Below, piece by piece: positions 7,070 through 13,791 of a stretch of DNA of 64,000 bases (position 1 is its first letter; each line of letters opens with the position of its first letter). Origin of the DNA: Phaeobacter sp. 22II1-1F12B. Lineage in GTDB: Bacteria > Pseudomonadota > Alphaproteobacteria > Rhodobacterales > Rhodobacteraceae. Both the position numbers and the translations under genes were made by a program. The notes under the pieces are model-generated. The model was not told where the DNA came from and searched no databases. It worked only from the letters and a program-made list of their open reading frames with translations. The DNA lies in NCBI RefSeq assembly GCF_002210165.1, contig NZ_AQQP01000004.1, forward strand, positions 362,015 through 426,014, written 5' to 3'.

Positions 7070-7948
7070 ATGGAGAACTGGGACGAGGTGCGGACCGCGT
7101 TTCAGGTGGCGCGCATGGGCACGGTGAGCGGCGCGGCAGAGGTGCTGGGCGTACACCATGCGACGGTGATCCGCCATATCGACGCGCTTGAAGGCCGGAT
7201 CGGGGTCAAGCTGTTCCAGCGCCATGCGCGCGGTTACACGGCGACCGAGGCGGGCAATGACCTGTTGCGGGTGGCGCAGGCGACCGAGGACCAGTTCAAC
7301 CAGCTTGTCGCGCGGCTCAAGGGGCAGGGCGACGAGGTGGCGGGCGAGCTGGTCGTGACTTCGCTGTCGAGCATGGCGCCGGTACTGGTGCCGGTGATGG
7401 TCGATTTCCAGCGGATGCACCCGGGGCTGAACGTGCGCTACCTGACCAGCGGACGGCTGTTGCGGCTTGAATACGGCGAGGCGCATGTGGCGATCCGGGC
7501 CGGACGCTCTCCGGACCAGCCGGATAACGTGGTGCAGCCCTTTGTCAGCCAGAACATCGCGCTTTATGCGAGCGAAAGCTATCGCGACACCTATGGTCTG
7601 CCGCAGGGCGAGGCGGATTTCCCGCAGCACTGGTTCGTGGGGCCGGAAGATCCGGACAGCCGCGCGCCTTTCTATCGCTGGTTGCGCGATGCGGTCACGC
7701 CGGATCGGATCAGTTTCCGCGTCACCAGCGAGCATTCCGCCCGCGAGGCGGTGATGGCCGGGGCCGGTATCGGATTTATCGGGCAGAGCGAAGCCAAGCG
7801 TATTCCCGGCCTGATCGAAGTGATGCCACCGCGGGAGGAATGGACCGCACCGCTTTGGCTTGTGACCCATGTGGATCTGCACCGGACCAACAAGGTGCAG
7901 GCCTTTCTGACCTTCCTGAAACAGCGGGCGCAGGAATGGGTGTGCTGA
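7070..7948 (+). CDS. LysR family transcriptional regulator
   Basis: From the ATG at 7070 the product has 292 residues. A winged helix-turn-helix is at residues 4-63 (FQVARMGTVSGAAEVLGVHHATVIRHIDALEGRIG region) and a periplasmic-binding-protein-like effector domain follows. The chosen start gives the usual LysR N-terminus; in-frame ATGs at 7022 and 6998 would add 16-24 residues and are possible. It is divergent from azoR with about 190 bases between them, the classical LysR/target arrangement. A short TTGC-N10-GCAA repeat at 6958-6975 could be part of its operator. It probably senses a quinone or aromatic compound, by inference. Confidence 0.88.
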   Translation: MENWDEVRTAFQVARMGTVSGAAEVLGVHHATVIRHIDALEGRIGVKLFQRHARGYTATEAGNDLLRVAQATEDQFNQLVARLKGQGDEVAGELVVTSLSSMAPVLVPVMVDFQRMHPGLNVRYLTSGRLLRLEYGEAHVAIRAGRSPDQPDNVVQPFVSQNIALYASESYRDTYGLPQGEADFPQHWFVGPEDPDSRAPFYRWLRDAVTPDRISFRVTSEHSAREAVMAGAGIGFIGQSEAKRIPGLIEVMPPREEWTAPLWLVTHVDLHRTNKVQAFLTFLKQRAQEWVC

Positions 7949-7965
7949 ACAGGCGCGGTGAGGGC

Positions 7966-8883
7966 ATGACGCCCTCGGCGCAGGGACATCTTGCGATGCT
8001 GGCCTTTTCGGCGCTGGTGGCGGGGTCATTCTCGCTTGGGTCGATGGCGGCGAACGAGATTGCACCGGCGGCGCTGAACGCGGTGCGGTTCGCGATTGCG
8101 GCGCTGGTGATCGGGGCGGCCGCCTTTGCCACCACGGGTGTGTCGCGCGATGCGCTGCGCGCGCCCTGGCGATACCTTGTGCTGGGCGGACTCTTCGCAA
8201 TCTATTTCGTGCTGATGTTCGAGGGGCTCAAGACCGCGCGGCCGGTGAGCGCGGCGGCGGTGTTCACACTGGTGCCGCTGATGGCGGCGGGGTTCGGCTG
8301 GCTGCTGATGCGGCAGGTCACGACACCGCGCATGGCGCTGGCGCTGGCGATTGGCGGGGTCGGTGCGCTCTGGGTGGTGTTCCGCGCTGACTGGGCCGCA
8401 TTCCGGGCGTTCGAGATCGGGCGCGGCGAGGTGATCTATTTCTGGGGCTGTGTCGCCCATGCGGCCTATACGCCGATGGTGCGCAAGCTGAACCGGGGCG
8501 AACCGGCGATTGTCTTTACCTTTGGCATGCTGCTGGCGGGGTTCGCTGTGCTGACCGCCTATGGCTGGTCGGATATCCGGGCGACGGACTGGGGTAACCT
8601 GCCGGTGATCGTCTGGGTCGCCATCGGCTATACGGCGATTTTCGCCAGTGCGATGACATTTGTTCTGATGCAATTCGCGACGCTGCGGCTGCCCTCGGCC
8701 AAGGTCATGGCCTATACCTACCTGACGCCAAGCTGGGTGATCCTTTGGGAAATTGCGCTGGGCAACGGGGTGCCCGGATTCATGGTTCTGATCGGGATCG
8801 GGCTGACCGTTCTGGCGCTGGCGCTGCTGTTGCGCGATGAAACGAAACCGGTCGTGGAACTTTCTGCCGCTCTCGAGCGTTGA
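7966..8883 (+). CDS. EamA/DMT family transporter
   Basis: The 305-residue protein has ten hydrophobic helices in two five-helix repeats, as expected of drug/metabolite transporters: the first EamA repeat covers about residues 10-135 and the second 150-290, ending in a helix plus a short polar tail. Substrates of this family are usually amino acids or other small metabolites; none can be assigned. The ATG at 7966 follows GTGAGGG; an ATG at 7936, overlapping the LysR stop, is the alternative. Directly after azoR/LysR, it may belong to the same response. Confidence 0.85.
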   Translation: MTPSAQGHLAMLAFSALVAGSFSLGSMAANEIAPAALNAVRFAIAALVIGAAAFATTGVSRDALRAPWRYLVLGGLFAIYFVLMFEGLKTARPVSAAAVFTLVPLMAAGFGWLLMRQVTTPRMALALAIGGVGALWVVFRADWAAFRAFEIGRGEVIYFWGCVAHAAYTPMVRKLNRGEPAIVFTFGMLLAGFAVLTAYGWSDIRATDWGNLPVIVWVAIGYTAIFASAMTFVLMQFATLRLPSAKVMAYTYLTPSWVILWEIALGNGVPGFMVLIGIGLTVLALALLLRDETKPVVELSAALER

Positions 8884-8920
8884 TTTTGGTTAAAATCAAA
8901 AAAGAAAGAGAGACAGTAGA

Positions 8921-8998
8921 ATGCGCAACATTATCTATATCATCGGGCTTGTCGTGATCGTGCTTTTGGTTCTGCGTTTTGCCTTTGGCGCGATCTGA
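8921..8998 (+). CDS. 25-residue single-pass membrane peptide
   Basis: An ATG at 8921, preceded by GAGAGA, opens a 25-codon frame ending in TGA at 8996. The product is almost wholly hydrophobic: MRN, then a run of Ile, Val and Leu broken by one Tyr and Gly, then RFAFGAI. It would form one transmembrane helix with Arg at both ends. It lies 37 bases after the EamA gene on the same strand. It is too short for automatic gene callers. The function is unknown; small accessory subunits of membrane proteins have this shape. Confidence 0.55.
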   Translation: MRNIIYIIGLVVIVLLVLRFAFGAI

Positions 8999-9025
8999 TT
9001 ACAACACGCCTTTGGCGTGATCTGA
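8981..9025. repeat. imperfect 18-bp direct repeat at the small-ORF end
   Basis: GCCTTTGGCGCGATCTGA (8981-8998), the last six codons of the 25-codon ORF, recurs as GCCTTTGGCGTGATCTGA at 9008-9025, 27 bp later, with one mismatch. This is a local duplication of the 3' end of the small gene; the second copy is in the same frame but follows the stop. Confidence 0.7.
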
Positions 9026-9035
9026 GCACCTGGCG

Positions 9036-9365
9036 TCAGTCCTGTTTCGGCATTTCTGACGCCAGAAACCGTTCGAACGCGTCGAGGTTGACGGGTTCGA
9101 ACTGGCCAAAGCCCTGCATCCAGACCGAGGCGTCGCGCAGGGCGTCTGGCTCCAGCTTGCACCATTTCACCCGGCCGCGTTTTTCCTGACTGATGAGCCC
9201 GGCGCGGGTGAGGATGACGAGATGCTTGGAGATGGCTGCGAGCGACATCTCGAACGGCTCGGCCACATCGGTCACGGCCATATCGTCCTCGAGCAGCATG
9301 CGGAGGATTTCGCGCCGTGTCGGATCGGCGAGCGCGGCAAAGACGGTGTCGAGCGTTTCGGACAT
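9036..9365 (-). CDS. ArsR family transcriptional repressor
   Basis: From the ATG at 9365 the product has 109 residues: LDTVFAALADPTRREILRMLLEDDMAVTDVAEPF is the helix-turn-helix entry of the ArsR/SdpR-like group and LAAISKHLVILTRAGLI the recognition helix. No Cys pair for metal sensing is seen in the alpha-3 position, so it is probably not an arsenic sensor. A GTG at 9428 gives a longer form, but it would place the operator inside the gene. The perfect inverted repeat 32-47 bases upstream indicates autoregulation. No AHSA1/SRPBCC partner gene follows, unlike many relatives. Confidence 0.85.
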   Translation of the reverse strand: MSETLDTVFAALADPTRREILRMLLEDDMAVTDVAEPFEMSLAAISKHLVILTRAGLISQEKRGRVKWCKLEPDALRDASVWMQGFGQFEPVNLDAFERFLASEMPKQD

Positions 9366-9396
9366 GGCAAAGCCTTGGCGCAGCGGCGGATGTTCG

Positions 9397-9412
9397 TCAA
9401 CCAAATGGTTGA
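9397..9412 (-). promoter_or_regulatory. ArsR-type operator
   Basis: TCAACCA-AA-TGGTTGA is a perfect 7-bp inverted repeat with a 2-base centre, located just upstream of the ArsR-family start at 9365. Short AACCA/TGGTT palindromes are typical operators of this repressor group, so autorepression is likely. Confidence 0.65.
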
Positions 9413-9537
9413 ATATGGATTTTCGCACGTTTTCGCCCTGTGAAGGGCATCCGGGCCGATGTGCGGCTTTCCCGGAACTGGGATTTTCTTATATATTACA
9501 GATGTTTGTTTTGTCGTGGGCGCGGCGCAACAGGTAA

Positions 9538-9566
9538 TTGACTCTGACCTTGGCATTGCCTAGCAC
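9538..9566 (+). promoter_or_regulatory. candidate atp operon promoter
   Basis: TTGACT (9538-9543) and TAGCAC (9561-9566) are separated by exactly 17 bases, 29 bases before the atpI start. The -35 matches 5 of 6 consensus positions and the -10 three of six. Confidence 0.45.
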
Positions 9567-9594
9567 CATGCCAACACTTGTGAGGAGTGAAACG

Positions 9595-9924
9595 GTGAGC
9601 GATGAGGACCAAAAGCAGCGCCTGGCGCAGCTTGAGGCGCGGATCGCGGCGGCTAAGAATACCGGGCCGGTGAAGTCTCACAACGAAGAGCATTATTCGC
9701 AGGCGCATCTTGCATGGCGGATGGTGATCGAGCTGGTTGCCGGTCTTGGGATCGGGTTTGGCATCGGGTACGGGCTGGACAGCCTGTTCGGGACGATCCC
9801 GATCTTCCTGCTGCTGTTTACAATGCTGGGGCTAGTGGCGGGGGTCAAAACCATGCTGCGCAGCGCCAAAGAGATACAGAACGACACGCAGGCCAAAGCG
9901 GCCGCGGATGACGAGAGGAACTGA
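9595..9924 (+). CDS. atpI: ATP synthase protein I
   Basis: A GTG start at 9595 with GAGGAG about 8 bases upstream gives 109 residues. A charged N-terminus is followed by two membrane helices ([20 protein letters not shown] and [17 protein letters not shown]), the AtpI/AtpQ pattern. AtpI assists assembly of the c-ring or Mg handling and is not part of the final enzyme. It is the first gene of the F0 operon and ends 4 bases before the atpB start. An earlier ATG in the frame (9571) lacks a ribosome binding site. Confidence 0.88.
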   Translation: MSDEDQKQRLAQLEARIAAAKNTGPVKSHNEEHYSQAHLAWRMVIELVAGLGIGFGIGYGLDSLFGTIPIFLLLFTMLGLVAGVKTMLRSAKEIQNDTQAKAAADDERN

Positions 9925-9928
9925 ACGC

Positions 9929-10687
9929 ATGGCAACCGAGGCACATGGCGCTGAAGAGGGTGGTCTGGTCTTTCACCCGATGGACCAGTTCATCGTGAAA
10001 CCCCTGTTCGGGGATGGCCCGGTCGCGTGGTACACGCCGACCAACGTCACCCTCTGGATGGCTATCACCATTCTTGCCGTGATCGCTCTTTTGGTGCTGT
10101 CGACCTCGCGTCGTTCCATCGTTCCGTGGCGCGGTCAGTCGATCGCCGAGCTTGCCTATGGCTTTATCTACAAGATGGTCGAGGACGTGACCGGCAAGGA
10201 TGGGCTGAAGTACTTCCCCTATATCATGACCCTGTTCATGTTCATCGTGCTGGCGAACTTTCTTGGCCTGCTGCCGATGGCCTTTACCACCACGAGCCAT
10301 ATCGCGGTGACCGCAGTTCTGGCGATGGCAGTGTTTCTGACGGTGACGGTGCTTGGTTTCGTGAAGAACGGCGCGTCCTTCCTGGGCCTGTTCTGGGTCA
10401 GCTCGGCGCCGCTGGCGCTGCGCCCGGTGCTTGCCGTGATCGAGATCATTTCCTACTTCGTGCGTCCGGTCAGCCACTCTATCCGTCTTGCCGGTAACAT
10501 GATGGCCGGTCACGCCGTGATCAAGGTTTTCGCAGCCTTCGCCGCCATTGCAGCGATTTCGCCGCTGTCGGTTGTCGCGATCACCGCGATGTACGGGCTG
10601 GAAGTGCTGGTGGCCTTTATCCAGGCCTACGTGTTCACGATCCTCACCTGCGTGTACCTGAAAGACGCGCTGCATCCGCATCACTGA
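9929..10687 (+). CDS. atpB: F0 ATP synthase subunit a
   Basis: The 252-residue integral membrane protein forms the proton half-channels against the c-ring. Diagnostic sequence: the penultimate helix contains the essential Arg in [18 protein letters not shown] (about residues 187-204), and the preceding helices match subunit a ([20 protein letters not shown]). The start at 9929 follows GAGGAA; an ATG at 9908 would overlap atpI further. It lies in the order atpI-B-E-F'-F; the F1 genes are not in the window, as usual for Rhodobacterales. Confidence 0.97.
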   Translation: MATEAHGAEEGGLVFHPMDQFIVKPLFGDGPVAWYTPTNVTLWMAITILAVIALLVLSTSRRSIVPWRGQSIAELAYGFIYKMVEDVTGKDGLKYFPYIMTLFMFIVLANFLGLLPMAFTTTSHIAVTAVLAMAVFLTVTVLGFVKNGASFLGLFWVSSAPLALRPVLAVIEIISYFVRPVSHSIRLAGNMMAGHAVIKVFAAFAAIAAISPLSVVAITAMYGLEVLVAFIQAYVFTILTCVYLKDALHPHH

Positions 10688-10772
10688 GGGGATTTCCCCC
10701 GGAGACTAATTGCCGGTGGGCAGGCTGCCCACCGTACCAACAACATCCAATTCCATCGTAAGGAGAGAAATC

Positions 10773-11009
10773 ATGGAAGGCGATATCGTACAAATGGGCG
10801 CATTCATCGGCGCAGGTCTGGCATCGATCGGCATGGGCGGCGCGGCTGTCGGTGTGGGCAACGTTGCAGGCAACTACCTGGCCGGCGCTCTGCGCAACCC
10901 CTCTGCTGCTGCTTCGCAGACTGCAACTCTCTTCATCGGCATCGCGTTCGCAGAAGCTCTGGGGATCTTCTCGTTCCTCGTCGCTCTGCTGCTGATGTTT
11001 GCTGTCTGA
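10773..11009 (+). CDS. atpE: F0 ATP synthase subunit c
   Basis: The 78-residue hairpin of two helices has the Gly/Ala-rich first helix ([21 protein letters not shown]), the polar loop RNPSA and the proton-carrying Glu in [15 protein letters not shown] (about residue 61). The Na+-type Gln/Ser ligand set is not seen, so it is proton-coupled. It has a strong ribosome binding site, AAGGAG, before the ATG. An 85-base gap separates it from atpB, room for the stronger translation initiation that c needs. Confidence 0.97.
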   Translation: MEGDIVQMGAFIGAGLASIGMGGAAVGVGNVAGNYLAGALRNPSAAASQTATLFIGIAFAEALGIFSFLVALLLMFAV

Positions 11010-11089
11010 ACCCTACTGGACAATTTCCTTACGGTCGGGCGGTGCAGACGTACCGCCCGGTGTAACGGCGAGTTCCAAGGGAGAACGAC

Positions 11090-11659
11090 ATGGCAACTGA
11101 GACGCATGCAACCAATGGCGAAGGCCTGGCTGACGCGACTGGCGTAGCCTCGCACAGCGCCGACGCAGCGCCCGGCATGCCGCAGCTGGATTTCGGGTCC
11201 TTCCCGAACCAGGTGTTCTGGCTGATCGTGACGCTGGTGGTGATCTACCTGATCCTGTCCCGCGTGGCCCTGCCGCGCATTTCGGCAATCCTTGCCGAGC
11301 GTGCGGGCACGATCACCAATGACATCGCCGCGGCTGAAGATCTGAAAGCCAAGGCGCTGGAAGCGGAAGAAGCCTATAACAAGGCACTGGCGGACGCCCG
11401 CTCGGAAGCGCAGCGCATTGTTGCCGCGGCCAAGGCCGATATCCAGAGCGATCTGGATGTAGCCATCGAGAAGGCAGATGCCGAAATCGCGGCCAAGTCG
11501 GCTGAATCGGAGAAGGCGATTGCCGAGATCCGTGCAGGTGCGCTGGAAGCGATCGAGGAAGTGGCCAAGGATACGGCTGCCGAGCTGGTCACCGCCATGG
11601 GCGGCAAGGCCGACGCGGCGACGATCGACAGTGCGGTTTCCGCACGGGTGAAAGGATAA
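11090..11659 (+). CDS. atpF2: F0 ATP synthase subunit b'
   Basis: The 189-residue protein has an acidic/alanine N-terminus, one membrane helix ([19 protein letters not shown], residues 39-57) and a long Ala/Glu/Lys coiled coil. b' pairs with b to form the peripheral stalk in photosynthetic and related alphaproteobacteria, which carry two b-type genes. AGGGAG lies before the ATG. It is followed 5 bases later by atpF. Confidence 0.93.
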   Translation: MATETHATNGEGLADATGVASHSADAAPGMPQLDFGSFPNQVFWLIVTLVVIYLILSRVALPRISAILAERAGTITNDIAAAEDLKAKALEAEEAYNKALADARSEAQRIVAAAKADIQSDLDVAIEKADAEIAAKSAESEKAIAEIRAGALEAIEEVAKDTAAELVTAMGGKADAATIDSAVSARVKG

Positions 11660-11664
11660 GCGCG

Positions 11665-12225
11665 ATGAAGACCTCCCTTACCTTTCTTGCGGGCATCGTG
11701 ATGGCGAGCCCGGCCTTTGCGGCCACCGGTCCTTTCGTATCGCTGCGCAACACGAACTTTATCGTGTTGCTGGCTTTCCTGCTGTTCATCGCGGTCCTGA
11801 TCTATTTCAAGGTGCCGGGCCTGCTGATGGGCATGCTCGACAAGCGCGCCGAAGGCATCAAGTCGGAGCTGGACGAAGCACGCGCCCTGCGTGAAGAAGC
11901 CCAGACCGTGCTGGCCAGCTATGAGCGCAAGCAGCGCGAAGTGCAGGAACAGGCGAACCGTATCGTCGAGACCGCAAAGCACGAAGCGGAGCAGGCGGCA
12001 GAGCAGGCCAAGGTTGATCTGCAGAAATCGATCGCGCGCCGGATGGCGGCGGCCGAAGAGCAGATCACATCGGCGCAGGCCGAAGCAGTACGCGACGTCC
12101 GCGATCAGGCGATCAACATCGCCGTTGCAGCGGCCCGCGAAGTGCTGGCCAAGCAGATGACCGCGGCAAGCGCCAATGCGCTGATCAACGACTCGATCAA
12201 GCAGGTGGATGCCAAGCTGCACTGA
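11665..12225 (+). CDS. atpF: F0 ATP synthase subunit b
   Basis: The 186-residue product begins with a signal-like helix (SLTFLAGIVMASPAFA) and then the real membrane anchor TNFIVLLAFLLFIAVLIYFKV (residues 30-50), followed by the dimerising coiled coil to the C-terminus. It is the last gene of the F0 operon, closed by a strong terminator 28 bases later. The presequence-like N-terminus is common in Rhodobacterales b subunits. Confidence 0.95.
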   Translation: MKTSLTFLAGIVMASPAFAATGPFVSLRNTNFIVLLAFLLFIAVLIYFKVPGLLMGMLDKRAEGIKSELDEARALREEAQTVLASYERKQREVQEQANRIVETAKHEAEQAAEQAKVDLQKSIARRMAAAEEQITSAQAEAVRDVRDQAINIAVAAAREVLAKQMTAASANALINDSIKQVDAKLH

Positions 12226-12252
12226 GGTTTCGACCTTAGCGTGAACCGAATG

Positions 12253-12280
12253 AACCCGGCCCGGTGGCCGGGTTTTTTCT
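12253..12280 (+). terminator. Rho-independent terminator of the F0 operon
   Basis: Perfect 9-bp arms AACCCGGCC (12253-12261) and GGCCGGGTT (12266-12274), a 4-base loop and TTTTCT directly after form a textbook intrinsic terminator 28 bases past the atpF stop. Confidence 0.93.
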
Positions 12281-12289
12281 TGTCTGGGT

Positions 12290-13060
12290 TCAGGGCTGGC
12301 GGCGTTCGCGGGCGAGGCGCTGTTCGGCGATTTCCGCGTTGCGACGCGCCCGGAGGTCATCGCGCAGGGCCTGTTCCACATAGCCGAGATGGGTGCGCAC
12401 GGCGGCGCTGGCGGCCTCGGGGTCGCGGTGCTGAATGGCGGCGTTGATGGCGCGGTGCTGGTCGAGCAGGGCCGCGCGCGAGGTCTGCTGCGCGAACATG
12501 ACCTGCCGGTTGTAGAATACGCCTTCGCGCAGCAATTCGTACATGGAGCGCATCATGTGCAGCATCACGACGTTATGGCTGGCCTCGATGATGGCGCTGT
12601 GGAACTGCGCGTCGAGCCGGGCATTGCGCTCGGGGTCGCGGCGGTCATGGCTGGCCTCCATCTTGTCGAAGATTTCCTGAAGCACCGCGCGATCGGCATC
12701 GGTGGCAAGCCGGGCGGCGCGTTCGGCGGCCATCGCCTCGATGTCGCGTCGGAAGGCCACGTAATCGAAGAGCGCCTCGTCATGGGCTGCGAAAAGCTGG
12801 CGCAGGGCCGGGGAAAAGGCCGACCCGAGCACCTCGGCCACGTAGATGCCGGAGCCGGGGCGGGCGGTGACAAGGCCACGTTCCTGAAGGTCGGCAATGG
12901 CGTCGCGCAGCGAGGGGCGGGAGACGCCGAGTTTCTCGGAGAGTTCGCGCTCGGACGGGAGCCTTTCACCGGGGCGCAGGATGCCGCGCAGGATCAACTG
13001 TTCGATCTGGCGAATGACCGAGGTCGAGAGCTTTTCCGGTTCCACCCTGGTGAACGGCAT
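12290..13060 (-). CDS. GntR/FadR family transcriptional regulator (FCD domain)
   Basis: The 256-residue product has a winged helix at residues 10-75 (LSTSVIRQIEQLILRGILRPGERLPSERELSEKLGVSRPSLRDA) and an all-helical FCD effector domain with the metal-binding Asp/His pattern (DAQFHSAIIEASHN). Family members sense organic acids such as pyruvate, lactate or uronates. The ATG at 13060 follows AGGAAG; an ATG at 13090 adds ten residues. It is convergent with the atp operon and separated from it by the terminator. Its target is not identifiable here. Confidence 0.88.
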   Translation of the reverse strand: MPFTRVEPEKLSTSVIRQIEQLILRGILRPGERLPSERELSEKLGVSRPSLRDAIADLQERGLVTARPGSGIYVAEVLGSAFSPALRQLFAAHDEALFDYVAFRRDIEAMAAERAARLATDADRAVLQEIFDKMEASHDRRDPERNARLDAQFHSAIIEASHNVVMLHMMRSMYELLREGVFYNRQVMFAQQTSRAALLDQHRAINAAIQHRDPEAASAAVRTHLGYVEQALRDDLRARRNAEIAEQRLARERRQP

Positions 13061-13180
13061 GAGGCGCTTCCTGATTTTTGTTGCGATCATAAGCAGGTGG
13101 CGGGGCGCTCACAACAACGGGTTCCGGGGCGGGACCGGGAAAGCGGGTGTTAACCATCAGTGAGCGAGAGTGGGGGCGTG

Positions 13181-13657
13181 ATGCAAAACCTCTGCGGCGG
13201 GGACAAATTTTTGAGAAAAATTTGGAAGAATTTTTCGAAAATTCTTCGGCGCCTGGGGCTGGGGGCGGGCTGCCTGCTGGCTCTTGTCGCCTGTGATATG
13301 CCGGGGACCCATTTCGAAAACGTCCCGGCCACCCGGGTGACGGTTGATGGATCGATTTTCGACATCCGGGTCAGGGGACGGCTGGCCGAGGCGGTACGGA
13401 TCAATCCGCAATATGCGCCGCGACTGGGGCCGATCCGGGCGCGGGCGGCCTTTGCCATGGCCGAGGTGAGTGGCTGCAAGGTGCGCGAGGTTCGTGGCGA
13501 TCCGGCGTTATTGACCGGGATTCTCGCCTGCAAGGGTCAGCCGGTGCCGCGTGCCCTGCCGCCTATGCCGCTATCTTACAGCTGTCTTGAACTCACAGGG
13601 TGGGTCCGGGATGGCGAAGGTTCACCCTACGTCGACTACGAATGTACGCCTTATTGA
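13181..13657 (+). CDS. hypothetical lipoprotein
   Basis: From the ATG at 13181 the product has 158 residues. A basic N-terminus is followed by the hydrophobic stretch and lipobox LLALVAC (Cys at about residue 38), so it is probably a lipid-anchored periplasmic protein. The mature part contains three further Cys residues. No family was recognised. The N-terminal Phe/Lys/Ile-rich part is encoded by two adjacent AT-rich perfect hairpins (13205-13247), unlike the GC-rich rest, and the leader is long for a lipoprotein, so the true start is uncertain (a GTG at 13160 is also in frame). Confidence 0.6.
   Translation: MQNLCGGDKFLRKIWKNFSKILRRLGLGAGCLLALVACDMPGTHFENVPATRVTVDGSIFDIRVRGRLAEAVRINPQYAPRLGPIRARAAFAMAEVSGCKVREVRGDPALLTGILACKGQPVPRALPPMPLSYSCLELTGWVRDGEGSPYVDYECTPY
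13205..13247. repeat. two adjacent perfect AT-rich inverted repeats
   Basis: AAATTTTT (13205-13212) pairs with AAAAATTT (13216-13223) across GAG, and GAAGAATTTT (13225-13234) pairs with AAAATTCTTC (13238-13247) across TCG. Both are perfect, tightly packed and conspicuously AT-rich in a GC-rich region inside the 5' part of a predicted lipoprotein gene. Confidence 0.8.
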
Positions 13658-13688
13658 CCGCGAAAACCCGCCCGTTTCACCGATATCT

Positions 13689-13697
13689 TGTGGATAA
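13689..13697. promoter_or_regulatory. consensus DnaA box upstream of smc
   Basis: TGTGGATAA is the exact complement of the DnaA box TTATCCACA. It lies about 95 bases before the smc start. A second exact copy lies upstream of parC at 60485. It is a single box, so not an origin. Confidence 0.45.
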
Positions 13698-13791
13698 GCG
13701 CACCGAATGCGCGAGATGATGGGTAAAATCGTTGACGGGAGCGGTTTGAGGATTCCACTCTGAACCCTCAGAGGAATCAGGAACCCGCGTT

